The notes beneath the pieces are model-generated. The model saw only the letters and a program-made list of their open reading frames with translations, searched no databases and was not told the DNA's origin. This document shows, piece after piece, positions 36,690 to 45,713 of a stretch of DNA of 64,000 nt. Each line of letters starts with the position of its first letter. Within the stretch, counting starts at the first letter, position 1. A program made the translations under genes and the position numbers. The stretch covers positions 1 to 64,000 of the forward strand of contig CAWCXI010000020.1 in the NCBI GenBank assembly GCA_963799415.1, read 5' to 3'. The stretch is from JAMXLO01 sp963799415 (GTDB lineage: Bacteria; Pseudomonadota; Alphaproteobacteria; Acetobacterales; Acetobacteraceae).

Positions 36690-37758
36690 CTATGCGTTGA
36701 CCGCTGTAACCCAACTTCGCTGCGTGATTGACTGGATGCGTTGAGGCAAATCGATGAGAGCATTCCATGCTGCGCAGGAGGCGTCGACGATGGCGTCGTA
36801 GCTGTCGTAGACGCGATTGCTGAGAAAGTTCTGCCTGAGGAATTGCCAGATGTTCTCCACCGGGTTGAGTTCCGGTGAATAGGGCGGCAAATGCAGCAGG
36901 CTGATGTTGTGCGGGAGGTGCAACTGCCCGCCGAGCCGATGCCACCCGGCGCGATCCAGCAGCAGGACGGCATGCGCGCCAGCCGTGACATGGCGGCTGA
37001 TCTCAACCAGATGCAGGTTCATGGCCTCGGCATTGGCCTCAGGCAGGACAAGGGCGGCGCCGGCGCCGCGCGCCGGACAGATCGCGCCGAAGATATAGGC
37101 CCAATCGTAGCGTTGATCGCGCAGCGCCGCCGGCCGGGTGCCCTGTTCCGCCCAGGTGTAGGTCAGGCTGCCTTGCTGGCCGATACGTGCCTCATCCTGC
37201 CACCAGAGCTCGATCGGCTTGCCCCAGGCCTCGGGCGGGATGGCGTCAGCGACCAGTGTGGCAAAGTTTTTTTATGCGCCTCGTGTGCCAAGCTATCCGC
37301 CTGCGGGTGACGCGGGCGCACCGAGAGGTGCCGGAAGCCGAGCCGATGCAATAGCTTGCCGACGCTGCGCTCATGCAGGTGCACGCCAAACGTCTGGGCA
37401 ATCTTCTGACCCAGATCGCTGCGGCGCCAGCGCACCATGCCGTCTCTCCCAGGCTCCGGTCCAGAGCGAACCCAGCCCGCTACGTCACTCTCCTGCACCG
37501 CCGTAAGCTTGCGCGGTGCACCACCGCCGTGCGGGCGGTCGAATAGACCACCGACACCCTCACTGTTGCAGCGGTGAACCCAGTCTCGCAGCGTTTGCGA
37601 TCCATACCCGACTGACGCGCCGCTTGCTCTCGGCCATGTCCCTCCAGCAGCAGCGCTATCGCCAGCATCCGACGCGCTGCGTCGGCGTCCTTCGTGCGAG
37701 CAGCCTCCCGGCGCAGATCCGAAGGCGTCAACTCCAGCCGCGCGATCTTCACCGTCAT
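36690..37758 (-). pseudogene. IS630 family transposase, two frameshifts
   Basis: Joined across two shifts, this is a full-length IS630 transposase of about 355 residues. The ATG at 37758 opens a helix-turn-helix part (LTPSDLRREAARTKDADAARR). Near 37605 one missing base moves to QTLRDWVHRCNSEGVGGLF, and near 37267-37273 a run of seven T (A on the coding strand) moves to NFATLVADAIPPEAW. The DDE triad is intact: WWQDEARIG, LLLDRAGWH and SPELNPVENIW. The A-run could be a slippage site, or the element could be dead. Flanking terminal repeats were not identified. Confidence 0.75.
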
Positions 37759-37967
37759 CGCCGTCCTGCTCCGCTTGGCGACAACCCAACGAATCACGCC
37801 AATCCGAGCCGCTCCAATTCACACTTGAGTCAACTCACACGCAGATATTGGCGCAACCGCGCCGAGTGACTCAGGTGTTATCCGCCTTCATCTGCTAATC
37901 AGCGTGCATCTGCGTTTGCAACTTTCTTCTTCCCCGATGCCAGACGCAGCCGCCGCCAGTGCGACTC

Positions 37968-39395
37968 CTAAGCCACCCGGTGCCGCTCCCGCAGGAACTG
38001 GAAGAACTCCACACCCTCGCGCAGCCGCCGCTTCATCATCTGCGGGCTGCGCACCATCTCGCCCACGATCGAGGCTATCTTCGGCGCGCGGAAATAGAAC
38101 CGCCGGTAGAACGTCTCGACGTTGTCGAAGATCTCGGTGTGCGACAGATGAGGATACGCCAGCGGCGCGATCTGGATGCCGTGATCATCCACCAGCTCCG
38201 CATGCGTCTCGTCGAGCCAGCCGTTCTCCACCGCCTGGCGGTGTAGATACGTGCCGGGATACGGCGCGGCCAGCGACACCTGGATGGTGTGCGGATTGAT
38301 CTCGGTGGCAAACCGGATCGTCTCCTCGATTGTCTGCTGCGTCTCGCCCGGCAGCCCGAGGATGAACGTGCCGTGGATCTTGATCCCCAGCTCGTGGCAG
38401 TCGCGCGTGAAGCGCTTCGCCACCTCGATGCGCATGCCCTTCTTGATGTTGTGCAGGATCTGCTGGTTGCCGCTCTCATACCCGACCAGCAGCAGCCGCA
38501 GCCCGTTGTCCTTCAACACCTTCAGCGTCTCGCGCGGCACGTTCGCCTTGGCATTGCACGACCACGTGACACCCAGCTTTCCCAGCTCGCGCGCGATCGC
38601 CTCCGCCCGCGGCAGGTTGTCTGTGAAGGTGTCATCGTCGAAGAAGAATTCCCGCACCTGTGGAAAATACCGGCGCGCCAGAGCGATCTCCTCCGCCACG
38701 TGCCCGGGCGAGCGCACCCGATACCGATGCCCCCCCACCGTCTGCGGCCACAGGCAGAACGTGCAGCGCGACTTGCAGCCACGCCCCGTGTACAGCGACA
38801 CGTAAGGATGCAGCAGATAGCCGATGAAATAATCTTCGATGCGCAGGTCGCGCTTGTACACTTCGGTGACAAACGGCAGCTGGTCCATGTCCTCGAGGAT
38901 CGCGCGGTCCTGGTTATGCAAGATCCCGCCCACGTCATCGCGATACGAAATGCCATCGACCGCCGCCCAGTCGCGTCCCTCGGCGATCTCCTTGACCGTG
39001 AAATCGAACTCGTTGCGCGCCACGAAGTCGATCGGCGCGCCCTGACGCAGGCTTTCATCCGGCTGCACCGCGACCTTGGCGCCGACGAAGCCGATCTTGA
39101 GCGCCGGATTCGCGTCCTTCAGCGCGGCCGCAACCTTAACGTCCGAGGCGAATGACGGCGTCGATGTGTGGATGACGCACAGCTCGTAGTCGCGCGCCTG
39201 CGCCGTCACCGCGTCCAGCCCGACGCCCGCCGGCGGCGCGTCGATCAGCTTGCTGCCCGGCACCAGTGCCGCGGGCTGCGCCAGCCAGGTCGGATACCAG
39301 AAGCTGCGAATTTCCCGCCGCGCCTGATAGCGCGAGCCGGCTCCGCCGTCGAACCCGTCGAACGACGGCGGATGCAGAAACAGCGTCTTCATCAT
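37968..39395 (-). CDS. hpnJ: Hopanoid biosynthesis radical SAM protein HpnJ
   Basis: This 475-residue protein has an N-terminal B12-binding-type domain (MKTLFLHPPSFDGFDGGAGS) and a radical SAM barrel with the CxxxCxxC motif in GCKSRCTFCLWPQ. It matches HpnJ, which contracts the sugar ring of a bacteriohopanetetrol side chain to make the cyclitol ether head group. FFFDDDTFTDNLPRAEAIA and HGTFILGLPGETQQTIEET are further family segments. The start is one of two Met codons (39395 or 39392), overlapping the hpnI stop, so the pair is coupled. Expression needs precursors made by the dxs/ispA/ispH genes nearby. Confidence 0.92.
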   Translation of the reverse strand: MMKTLFLHPPSFDGFDGGAGSRYQARREIRSFWYPTWLAQPAALVPGSKLIDAPPAGVGLDAVTAQARDYELCVIHTSTPSFASDVKVAAALKDANPALKIGFVGAKVAVQPDESLRQGAPIDFVARNEFDFTVKEIAEGRDWAAVDGISYRDDVGGILHNQDRAILEDMDQLPFVTEVYKRDLRIEDYFIGYLLHPYVSLYTGRGCKSRCTFCLWPQTVGGHRYRVRSPGHVAEEIALARRYFPQVREFFFDDDTFTDNLPRAEAIARELGKLGVTWSCNAKANVPRETLKVLKDNGLRLLLVGYESGNQQILHNIKKGMRIEVAKRFTRDCHELGIKIHGTFILGLPGETQQTIEETIRFATEINPHTIQVSLAAPYPGTYLHRQAVENGWLDETHAELVDDHGIQIAPLAYPHLSHTEIFDNVETFYRRFYFRAPKIASIVGEMVRSPQMMKRRLREGVEFFQFLRERHRVA

Positions 39396-40591
39396 CGCGG
39401 TTTGAACCCCTGCGCTTCGAGTGTATGGCCGCGCCAATCGACGCGGCGGCCGGCGTAGCTGACAGCCATCACGACCACCGACATAAGCTCGCGCAGCGGC
39501 AGAAGCCAGAGAGGCGAGCGGTTGGCAAGTGCCAGTGCCCGATCGACGCCACGCACGGCGGCGGCACGAATCGCCCAGACCAGCGCGAACCAGGCCAGCG
39601 TCCAGGTCGCGCCACCTCCGAGCAGCACGGCCAGCGCGCCCCAGACGAGCGGATATTGCAGCACCGAGGCGGCGAACGCGGCCGGTTCCAGGGCGCGAAT
39701 GGTGCGCGCCCACCGCAGTTCGTGGCGCCAAAGGGCAAGCAGCGTGGTCTCCGGCACTGTGGTCGCCGGGATCGTCTCGGCAAGTTCGACCCTGAGACCA
39801 AGGCCCTGAACCAGCCGACCCAGCACATTGTCGTCCGCCAGATGGTCAACCAGGGCGGCGAACCCGCCGATTCGCTCCAGCGTCTCCCGCCGCAGCATCA
39901 TCGTGGCCCCGAGGCAGTCCTGCCGTCCCATGGCCCGTGCCATCAGCGCGCCAGGCAGAAAGTAATGGTTGATCTGAGCGGCACCCAGCGCACCGATTAA
40001 AGGCCTCCCCCTCCCCTCGCGGGAGGGGGGCGGGGGGAGGGGGCCGACCGGCACCCCTGTGTAAACCGTCGTCACCAGCCCCACACCCGGCTCCTCCAGT
40101 GCCGCGACCAGCCGGTGCAGCCAGTCCGGCGCCACATGCATGTCCGCATCGGCGATCACCAGCACGTCATGCTTCGCCGCCGGCAGCATGTTGATCAGGT
40201 TGGCGACCTTGCGATTGGGACCACGGCCTCCAGCCCCCACCACAACCGCGGTGTCGCAGCTGGGAAACCGCGCCTGGAGCCGACGCACCAAGGGCAGCGC
40301 GGTGTCGGCCGCATCCTGCACCCCGAACACCACCTGCAACGCAGGGTAATCCTGTCGGCACACGCTGCCGAGCGCCGCCTCCAGCAGTGGCTCGTCACCG
40401 TGCAACGGCTTGAGGACCGTCACCGGCCTCATAGCATTCTCCCCCGCATTGACGCATCGACCGGCAAAGCGCCGCACAACAACCCAGCCGGCAATCGCCT
40501 GAGCAACGCCGATCGCGGAGAGTAGCCCGGCGATTCCGGCCCCGATCACTGGCTCATCCGGAGATGCGGCCGCCCAACCGACGTCAACCAT
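39392..40591 (-). CDS. hpnI: Hopanoid biosynthesis glycosyltransferase HpnI
   Basis: This 399-residue membrane enzyme is HpnI, which adds N-acetylglucosamine to bacteriohopanetetrol. An N-terminal membrane helix (IGAGIAGLLSAIGVAQAIAG) is followed by the family 2 glycosyltransferase core: VTVLKPLHGDEPLLEAAL, the DAD metal site in VIADADMHVAPDWL, DNVLGRLVQ and the LRWARTIR (RxxRW-like) segment, then two C-terminal helices. Residues 183-197 (GPLPPPPSREGRGRP) are encoded by a GC-rich palindromic repeat, an in-frame insertion between YTGVPV and the conserved LGAAQINHYF. The catalytic motifs are untouched. Start at 40591. Confidence 0.91.
   Translation of the reverse strand: MVDVGWAAASPDEPVIGAGIAGLLSAIGVAQAIAGWVVVRRFAGRCVNAGENAMRPVTVLKPLHGDEPLLEAALGSVCRQDYPALQVVFGVQDAADTALPLVRRLQARFPSCDTAVVVGAGGRGPNRKVANLINMLPAAKHDVLVIADADMHVAPDWLHRLVAALEEPGVGLVTTVYTGVPVGPLPPPPSREGRGRPLIGALGAAQINHYFLPGALMARAMGRQDCLGATMMLRRETLERIGGFAALVDHLADDNVLGRLVQGLGLRVELAETIPATTVPETTLLALWRHELRWARTIRALEPAAFAASVLQYPLVWGALAVLLGGGATWTLAWFALVWAIRAAAVRGVDRALALANRSPLWLLPLRELMSVVVMAVSYAGRRVDWRGHTLEAQGFKPR
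40002..40045. repeat. GC-rich palindromic repeat unit inside hpnI
   Basis: The core CCCCCTCCC / CTCGC / GGGAGGGGG (40007-40029) forms a hairpin, followed by a second G-rich stretch ending in GGCC that can pair with the left edge. It matches one half of the larger element at 14233-14323 over most of its length. It is translated in the hpnI frame as a Pro/Arg-rich loop, so it is tolerated inside a coding sequence. Confidence 0.8.
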
Positions 40592-40642
40592 TGACTAGGG
40601 TTTGTCTGCCTACGGTCGCAAACACCAAGCAGGCGGCAACCG

Positions 40643-41624
40643 ATGGACCCGTCGAAGTCGTCAGTACGCAGGACGCGGTGGCGCGCACGCTGGTTAATGG
40701 GTGAATACGGTTGGGCCTTGCTCGCCATCGCCCTCGCCTGCCTCATGGTCGGCGCAGCCGTATGGGTGCAGCAGTCCTGGCAGCAGGACGTCGCCACAGA
40801 GACATCCCGCGTCACCGATGTGGCAGCACAGGATGTCGCACGGTACGTGGAGCAGCTGGATCTCATCCTGCAGACAGTTATGGTGGGGGATCGAACGCCG
40901 GCAAGCCAGACCCTGACCGCAGACCAGCGCAATACACTCCTGTTCGAGCGCACACCACGCGATCGCTACATCGAATTCATTGACGTATTGGATGCGAACG
41001 GCAGTGTTCTTGCCACTTTGACCCCCGACAAGCCCGCCACCAGTTGGGCGAGGCGAGACTATTTTGCAGCCCAGCACGACAGTACCGACGAATGGCCTGT
41101 TGATAGGCTGGCCATTCTCGATTGAACATGAGAACGGCGTCGGGTTCACGGTCAGTCGCCGCATCACAACCAACGACGGCAAGTTCGCTGGTGTCGTCGT
41201 TTTGGGGATACGCCTCGCATTCTTTCGCGATCAGTTCAGCCGATACGACCTTCGCGAGGGCGAATCCCTGACGCTGCTGCGTAACGACAGCACTGTTCTA
41301 CTGCGGTTGCCGTTCGACGTGAGGGCCATCGGCCATCCTGTAGAACCGGCATCGCCGTTCGACGCATTTGCCCGAGCCGAGCAGCCGCCCTACATCGCAC
41401 GCGACAAAACTGATCACATCGAGCGACGATACGTGTTCCACAGGGTCGGAACCTTGCCGCTGATCGTAAGCATCGCCACACCGGTCGAAGATCGCTTTCT
41501 CAGCCCGGTGCTGTGGTGGGCCTTGCCCGGCATCCTCGTGCTTGGCGCGCTATGCGTTGTGCTGATGCGCCAACTACTGGAACGCCACCAGGTGGCTCCA
41601 CGAAAAAGCCCGGGATCATGTTGA
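40643..41624 (+). pseudogene. Membrane sensor protein (Cache/PDC domain), frameshifted, no output domain
   Basis: Joined across one shift near 41095, the product of about 326 residues has an N-terminal membrane segment (WALLAIALACLMVGAAVWV), a double-Cache/PDC-type periplasmic domain (RYIEFIDVLDANGSVLATL; GWPFSIEHENGVGFTVSRR; GVVVLGIRLAFFRDQFSRYD) and a second membrane helix (PGILVLGALCVVLMRQLLE). It then stops after a short basic tail at 41624. Such sensors normally continue into a GGDEF, kinase or methyl-accepting domain; none is present. It sits between hpnI and dxs, facing the latter convergently, so it interrupts the hopanoid/isoprenoid block. Confidence 0.66.
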
Positions 41625-41660
41625 ACCCTGAGTTCGGCGCAGCGACCTGACCGACTGACG

Positions 41661-43592
41661 CTACCTCGCGGTGATCGCCTGCCCTCCAGGCAGCGCCTCG
41701 CCCACCCCGATCGCGCCCAGTGCCGTCGCCACGATGTCCTTCGCGCTCAGCTTCGCCTCGGCCAACTGCTTCGCCTGCGAGTCGTGGTCGATGAACACGT
41801 CCGGCAGCACCATCGGCCGCACCTTCAAGCCCCGGTCCAGCAGACCCTTCCACGCCAGATGATGCAGCACCGCCGAGCCGAACCCGCCGATCGAGCCCTC
41901 CTCGATGGTGATCAGCACCTCGTGGTGGCGCGCCAGCTGCTCCACCAGCGCCGCGTCCAGCGGCTTGGCGAACCGCGCGTCCACCACCGTCGCCGGCAGC
42001 CCGCGCGCCGCCAGCTCGTCGGCCGCCTTCAGCGCATCGCCCAGCCGAGGCCCCAGCGACAGGATGGCGATGTTGTTGCCCTCGCGCAGCACGCGCCCCT
42101 TCCCCAGCGGCAGCACCTCGCCGCGCTCCGGCAGCGCCACGCCCAGCCCGTCGCCACGCGGATAGCGCAGCGCGCTCGGCCGGTCGTCGATCGCCACCGC
42201 GGTCGCCACCGCATGCACCAGTTCGGCCTCGTCGGATGGCGCCATCAGCACGAACCCCGGCAGGCACCCCAGATACGCCAGATCGAAGCTGCCGGAGTGC
42301 GTCGCCCCGTCGGCACCCACCGGCCCCGCCCGGTCCAGCGCGAAGCGCACCGGCAGGCACTGGATCGCCACGTCGTGCACCACCTGGTCGTAGGCCCGCT
42401 GCAGGAACGTCGAGTAGATGGCGCAGAACGGCTTCATCCCCTCGGTCGCCAGTCCCGCCGCGAAGGTCACCGCGTGCTGCTCGGCGATGCCGACGTCGAA
42501 GGTGCGGTCGGGGAACCGCTTGCCGAACCGGTCCAGCCCGGTGCCCGACGGCATCGCCGCGGTGATCGCCACGATCGTCGGATCCCGCTCCGCCTCGCCG
42601 ATCAGCGCCTCGGCGAACACCTTGGTATAGGCCGGCGGCCCCGGCGGCGCCTTCGCCTGCTCGCCGGTGATCACGTTGAACTTCGAGACCGCGTGCAGCT
42701 TGTCGGCCGAGGCCTCGGCCTGCGCGTAGCCCTTGCCCTTCTGGGTGATGGCGTGGACCAGGATCGGCCCGGTCTCCTCCGCCTCGCGCACGTTGCGCAG
42801 GACCGGCAGCAGGTGGTCCAGGTTGTGCCCGTCGATCGGGCCCACATAGTAGAAGCCCAGCTCCTCGAACAGCGTCCCGCCGGTCAGCATGCCGCGGGCA
42901 TACTCCTCCGCCCGACGCGCCGTGCGCTCGATGCCGCGCGGGAAGCGCTTGGCCATCCGCGACCCCAGCTCCCGCAGCGACAGAAAGCTGCGCGAGGACA
43001 TCAGCCGCGACAGATAGGCGCTCATCGCCCCCACCGGCGGCGCGATCGACATGTCGTTGTCGTTCAGCACCACGATCAGCCGCGTGTGCCGCGCGCCGGC
43101 GTTGTTCATCGCCTCATACGCCATGCCGGCACTCATCGCGCCGTCGCCGATCACGGCGATGATGTTGCGCTCGTCGCCCTTCAGGTCGCGCGCCACCGCC
43201 ATGCCCAGTCCGGCCGAGATCGACGTGGAGGAATGCGCCGCGCCAAACGGGTCGTATTCGCTCTCCGCGCGGCGGGTGAAGCCCGACAGGCCGCCACCCT
43301 TGCGCAGCGTGCGGATCCGGTCGCGCCGCCCGGTCAGGATCTTGTGCGGATAGGCCTGATGCCCGACGTCCCAGATCAGCCGGTCGTGCGGCGTGTCGAA
43401 CATCGCGTGGATCGCGACGGTCAGCTCCACCACCCCGAGCGAGGCGCCGAGATGGCCGCCGGTGACCGACACCGCGTCGATCGTCTCCGCGCGCAATTCG
43501 TCAGCCAGCTGCCGCAACTGCTCCACCGAGAAGTTGCGCAGATCGGCCGGATAGCGAACGCGATCCAGCAGCGGTGTTTTCACAGGGCTCAT
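41661..43592 (-). CDS. dxs: 1-Deoxy-D-xylulose-5-phosphate synthase
   Basis: This 643-residue ThDP enzyme makes 1-deoxy-D-xylulose 5-phosphate from pyruvate and glyceraldehyde 3-phosphate, the entry step of the MEP isoprenoid route. Motifs include DVGHQAYPHKILTGR near residue 80, VIGDGAMSAGMAYEAMNNAG (ThDP diphosphate/metal site) and FDVGIAEQHAVTFAAGLA (catalytic Glu). The ATG at 43592 has GAGAGG upstream. Its stop is near the broken sensor gene. ispA lies 19 bases upstream in the same direction, the usual ispA-dxs order. Confidence 0.96.
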   Translation of the reverse strand: MSPVKTPLLDRVRYPADLRNFSVEQLRQLADELRAETIDAVSVTGGHLGASLGVVELTVAIHAMFDTPHDRLIWDVGHQAYPHKILTGRRDRIRTLRKGGGLSGFTRRAESEYDPFGAAHSSTSISAGLGMAVARDLKGDERNIIAVIGDGAMSAGMAYEAMNNAGARHTRLIVVLNDNDMSIAPPVGAMSAYLSRLMSSRSFLSLRELGSRMAKRFPRGIERTARRAEEYARGMLTGGTLFEELGFYYVGPIDGHNLDHLLPVLRNVREAEETGPILVHAITQKGKGYAQAEASADKLHAVSKFNVITGEQAKAPPGPPAYTKVFAEALIGEAERDPTIVAITAAMPSGTGLDRFGKRFPDRTFDVGIAEQHAVTFAAGLATEGMKPFCAIYSTFLQRAYDQVVHDVAIQCLPVRFALDRAGPVGADGATHSGSFDLAYLGCLPGFVLMAPSDEAELVHAVATAVAIDDRPSALRYPRGDGLGVALPERGEVLPLGKGRVLREGNNIAILSLGPRLGDALKAADELAARGLPATVVDARFAKPLDAALVEQLARHHEVLITIEEGSIGGFGSAVLHHLAWKGLLDRGLKVRPMVLPDVFIDHDSQAKQLAEAKLSAKDIVATALGAIGVGEALPGGQAITAR

Positions 43593-43611
43593 ATTGCCTC
43601 TCGTTCCGAAT

Positions 43612-44509
43612 TCAGTTCCGCCGGGTCACGACATAGGCCGCGAGCGCCTGCAGCAGCCTGCCGCGCTCGCCAAAGCCATCGAGGTGTCCGGCCGCCTGAC
43701 GGGCCAGCATTTCCGCCTGCGCCCGCGCCCGCTCAATCCCCAGCACCGCGACCATGGTGGCCTTGCCGGCGGCGGCGTCCTTGCCGGTCGTCTTGCCGGT
43801 TTCCTCCGTACTGCCTTCCGCGTCCAGTAGGTCATCCGCGATCTGGAAGGCTGCGCCGAGGTCGCGGCCATAGGCCGCCAGCAGATGCCGCTGGGACGGC
43901 GGCGCGCGTCCCAGGATCGCGCCCGCCTCGGCACTGAACTGGATCAGCCGTCCGGTCTTCAACGCCTGGAGCCTTGTCACCGCCGGGCCATCCAGCGTCT
44001 GGCCCTCCGCCAGCATGTCGATCATTTGGCCGCCCGCCATCCCGCGCGCGCCGGCCGCTGCCCCCAGCGCCGCAACCAGCTCGCAGCGAGCCTGCGGGTC
44101 GGAGTGCGTGTCGTGCTCCGCCAGCACCTCGAACGCGCGGGTCTGCAACGCGTCGCCGGCCAGGATCGCGGTTGCCTCGTCGAACGCCTTGTGGGTCGAG
44201 GGCTTGCCGCGCCGCAGATCGTCGTCGTCCATCGCCGGCAGGTCGTCGTGGACCAGCGAGTAGGCGTGCAGCATCTCGACCGAGGCGGCCACCCGCGCCG
44301 CGCACGTCTCAGAGACCGCGAACAGCGCGGCGCTCTCCATCACGAGGAACGCGCGCAGCCGCTTGCCACCACCCAGGGTCGCATAGCGCATAGCGTCGGC
44401 CAGCCGGGCCTCTGCGCCCTCGACGGCGGCAGCAACACCTCCAGCGCGGCCTCCACCTCGGCGGCACCCGCTGGAGGGCGACCGGCAACTCCAACTCAAC
44501 CAGTGTCAT
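43612..44509 (-). CDS. ispA: Polyprenyl synthetase, probable farnesyl diphosphate synthase (two frameshifts)
   Basis: The enzyme condenses isopentenyl and dimethylallyl units to farnesyl diphosphate, the precursor of squalene and hopanoids. It carries the first Asp-rich motif (LVHDDLPAMDDDDLRRG), GGGKRLRAFLV, MAGGQMIDMLAEG and the second Asp-rich motif (FQIADDLLDAEG). The ATG at 44509 opens MTLVELELPVALQRV; the frame then shifts near 44460 to AEVEAALEVLL and again near 44425 to AVEGAEARLADAMRYATL. These restore the family N-terminus, so the shifts look like indel errors. The gene should be essential. It is co-directional with dxs. Confidence 0.88.
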
Positions 44510-44769
44510 ACGTCCCGATACCACCCTCGACCCGCCTTGATCTGTCCGATCAAACAAATGGGAATGATCGCCCCGACCCGGTTGTACGAATCACACGCAT
44601 GTGTGGCAGTAAAGTCTCGACTCCGGTCACGGCTTACCGCAACCACCGGTTCTGTGCCATACGCCGGCCCCGACATTGCTGCCCGACGTTGCTCCCTGGG
44701 GGGTGGGATGCCATATCCGGCCCACTCGGTTGGACTTTCGGCGCCGCGGCGCCGGTTGGAGATTTGCCC

Positions 44770-45700
44770 ATGATCCGCGTCGTCCTGGCCCAGCCCCGCG
44801 GTTTCTGCGCCGGCGTCGAGCGGGCGATCGAGATCGTCGAGCGGGCGCTGAAGAAATACGGCCCGCCGATCTATGTGCGTCACGAAATCGTGCACAACCG
44901 GCACGTCGTGGAGGACCTGCGCACCCGTGGCGCGGTGTTCGTCGACGAGCTGGACGAGATCCCGCCGGGCGCGATGACCATCTTCTCCGCCCACGGTGTC
45001 GCCAAGCGGGTCGAGCAGCTGGCCGCCGAGCGAGACCTGCCGGTGATCGACGCCACCTGTCCGCTGGTCGCCAAGGTGCACAACGAGGGACGCCGCTACG
45101 CCTCCCAGGGCCGCGAGATCGTGCTGGTCGGCCATGCCGGCCATGCTGAGGTCGAGGGCACGATCGGCCAGGTGCCGGCCAAGGTGCATCTGGTGCAGAC
45201 CGTGGCCGATGTCGCCAGCGCTGGAGGTCGCCGACCCGGAGAAGCTCGCCTACATCACCCAGACCACGCTGTCGGTGGACGACACGCGCGGCATCATCGC
45301 CGCGCTGAAGGCGCGCTTCCCCACCATCGTCGGGCCGGACGTGCGCGACATCTGCTACGCGACGCAGAACCGCCAGCAGGCGGTGCGCGACCTCGCCGGC
45401 GAGGTGGACATGATCCTGGTGGTCGGCTCGCGCAACAGCTCCAACTCCAACCGGCTGCGCGAGATCGGCGAGGAACTGGGCAAGCCGTCCTACCTGATCG
45501 ACGACGCCGATGCGCTGCGGCCTGAATGGTTCGTCGGCGTCCGCTCCGTCGGCGTCACCGCCGGCGCGTCGGCGCCGGAGATGCTGGTGCAGGGCGTGCT
45601 GGACGGGCTGCGCCAGTTCGGCGAGATCGACGTTTCCACCCTGGCCGGCGTGGCGGAGGACGTGCGCTTCCGCTTCCCCAAGGAACTGGCCGACACATAG
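44770..45700 (+). CDS. ispH: 4-Hydroxy-3-methylbut-2-enyl diphosphate reductase (one frameshift)
   Basis: IspH (LytB) is the last enzyme of the MEP pathway, giving IPP and DMAPP with a 4Fe-4S cluster. The N-terminal part (IRVVLAQPRGFCAGVERAI) carries the first cluster Cys, DATCPLVAKVHNE the second, and RDICYATQNRQQAV the third; VGSRNSSNSNRL and AGASAPEMLVQGVLD are substrate-site loops. The frame breaks near 45225: the sequence reads AGCGCTGGAG where AGCGCGCTGGAG would restore SALEVADPEKLAYIT. A two-base loss in a GCGC repeat is the simplest cause. About 309 residues; ATG at 44770. hpnH follows 13 bases later. Confidence 0.9.
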
Positions 45701-45713
45701 AGGATCGAGACGT

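Noticed and set aside
36690..37758. Defined insertion-sequence ends for the IS630 element
   Set aside because: Candidate short matches around 36710 and 37795 did not form a convincing inverted pair with a TA duplication.
40002..40045. Terminator inside hpnI
   Set aside because: It lies mid-gene with conserved catalytic segments on both sides and no T-tract.
41784..43937. Long plus-strand open frame of 717 codons
   Set aside because: It is antisense to dxs and ispA, both clearly identified, and shows only low-complexity Arg/His/Gln composition.
44510..44769. xseB-like small gene between ispA and ispH
   Set aside because: The usual neighbour was looked for, but no matching short frame with family residues was found on either strand.
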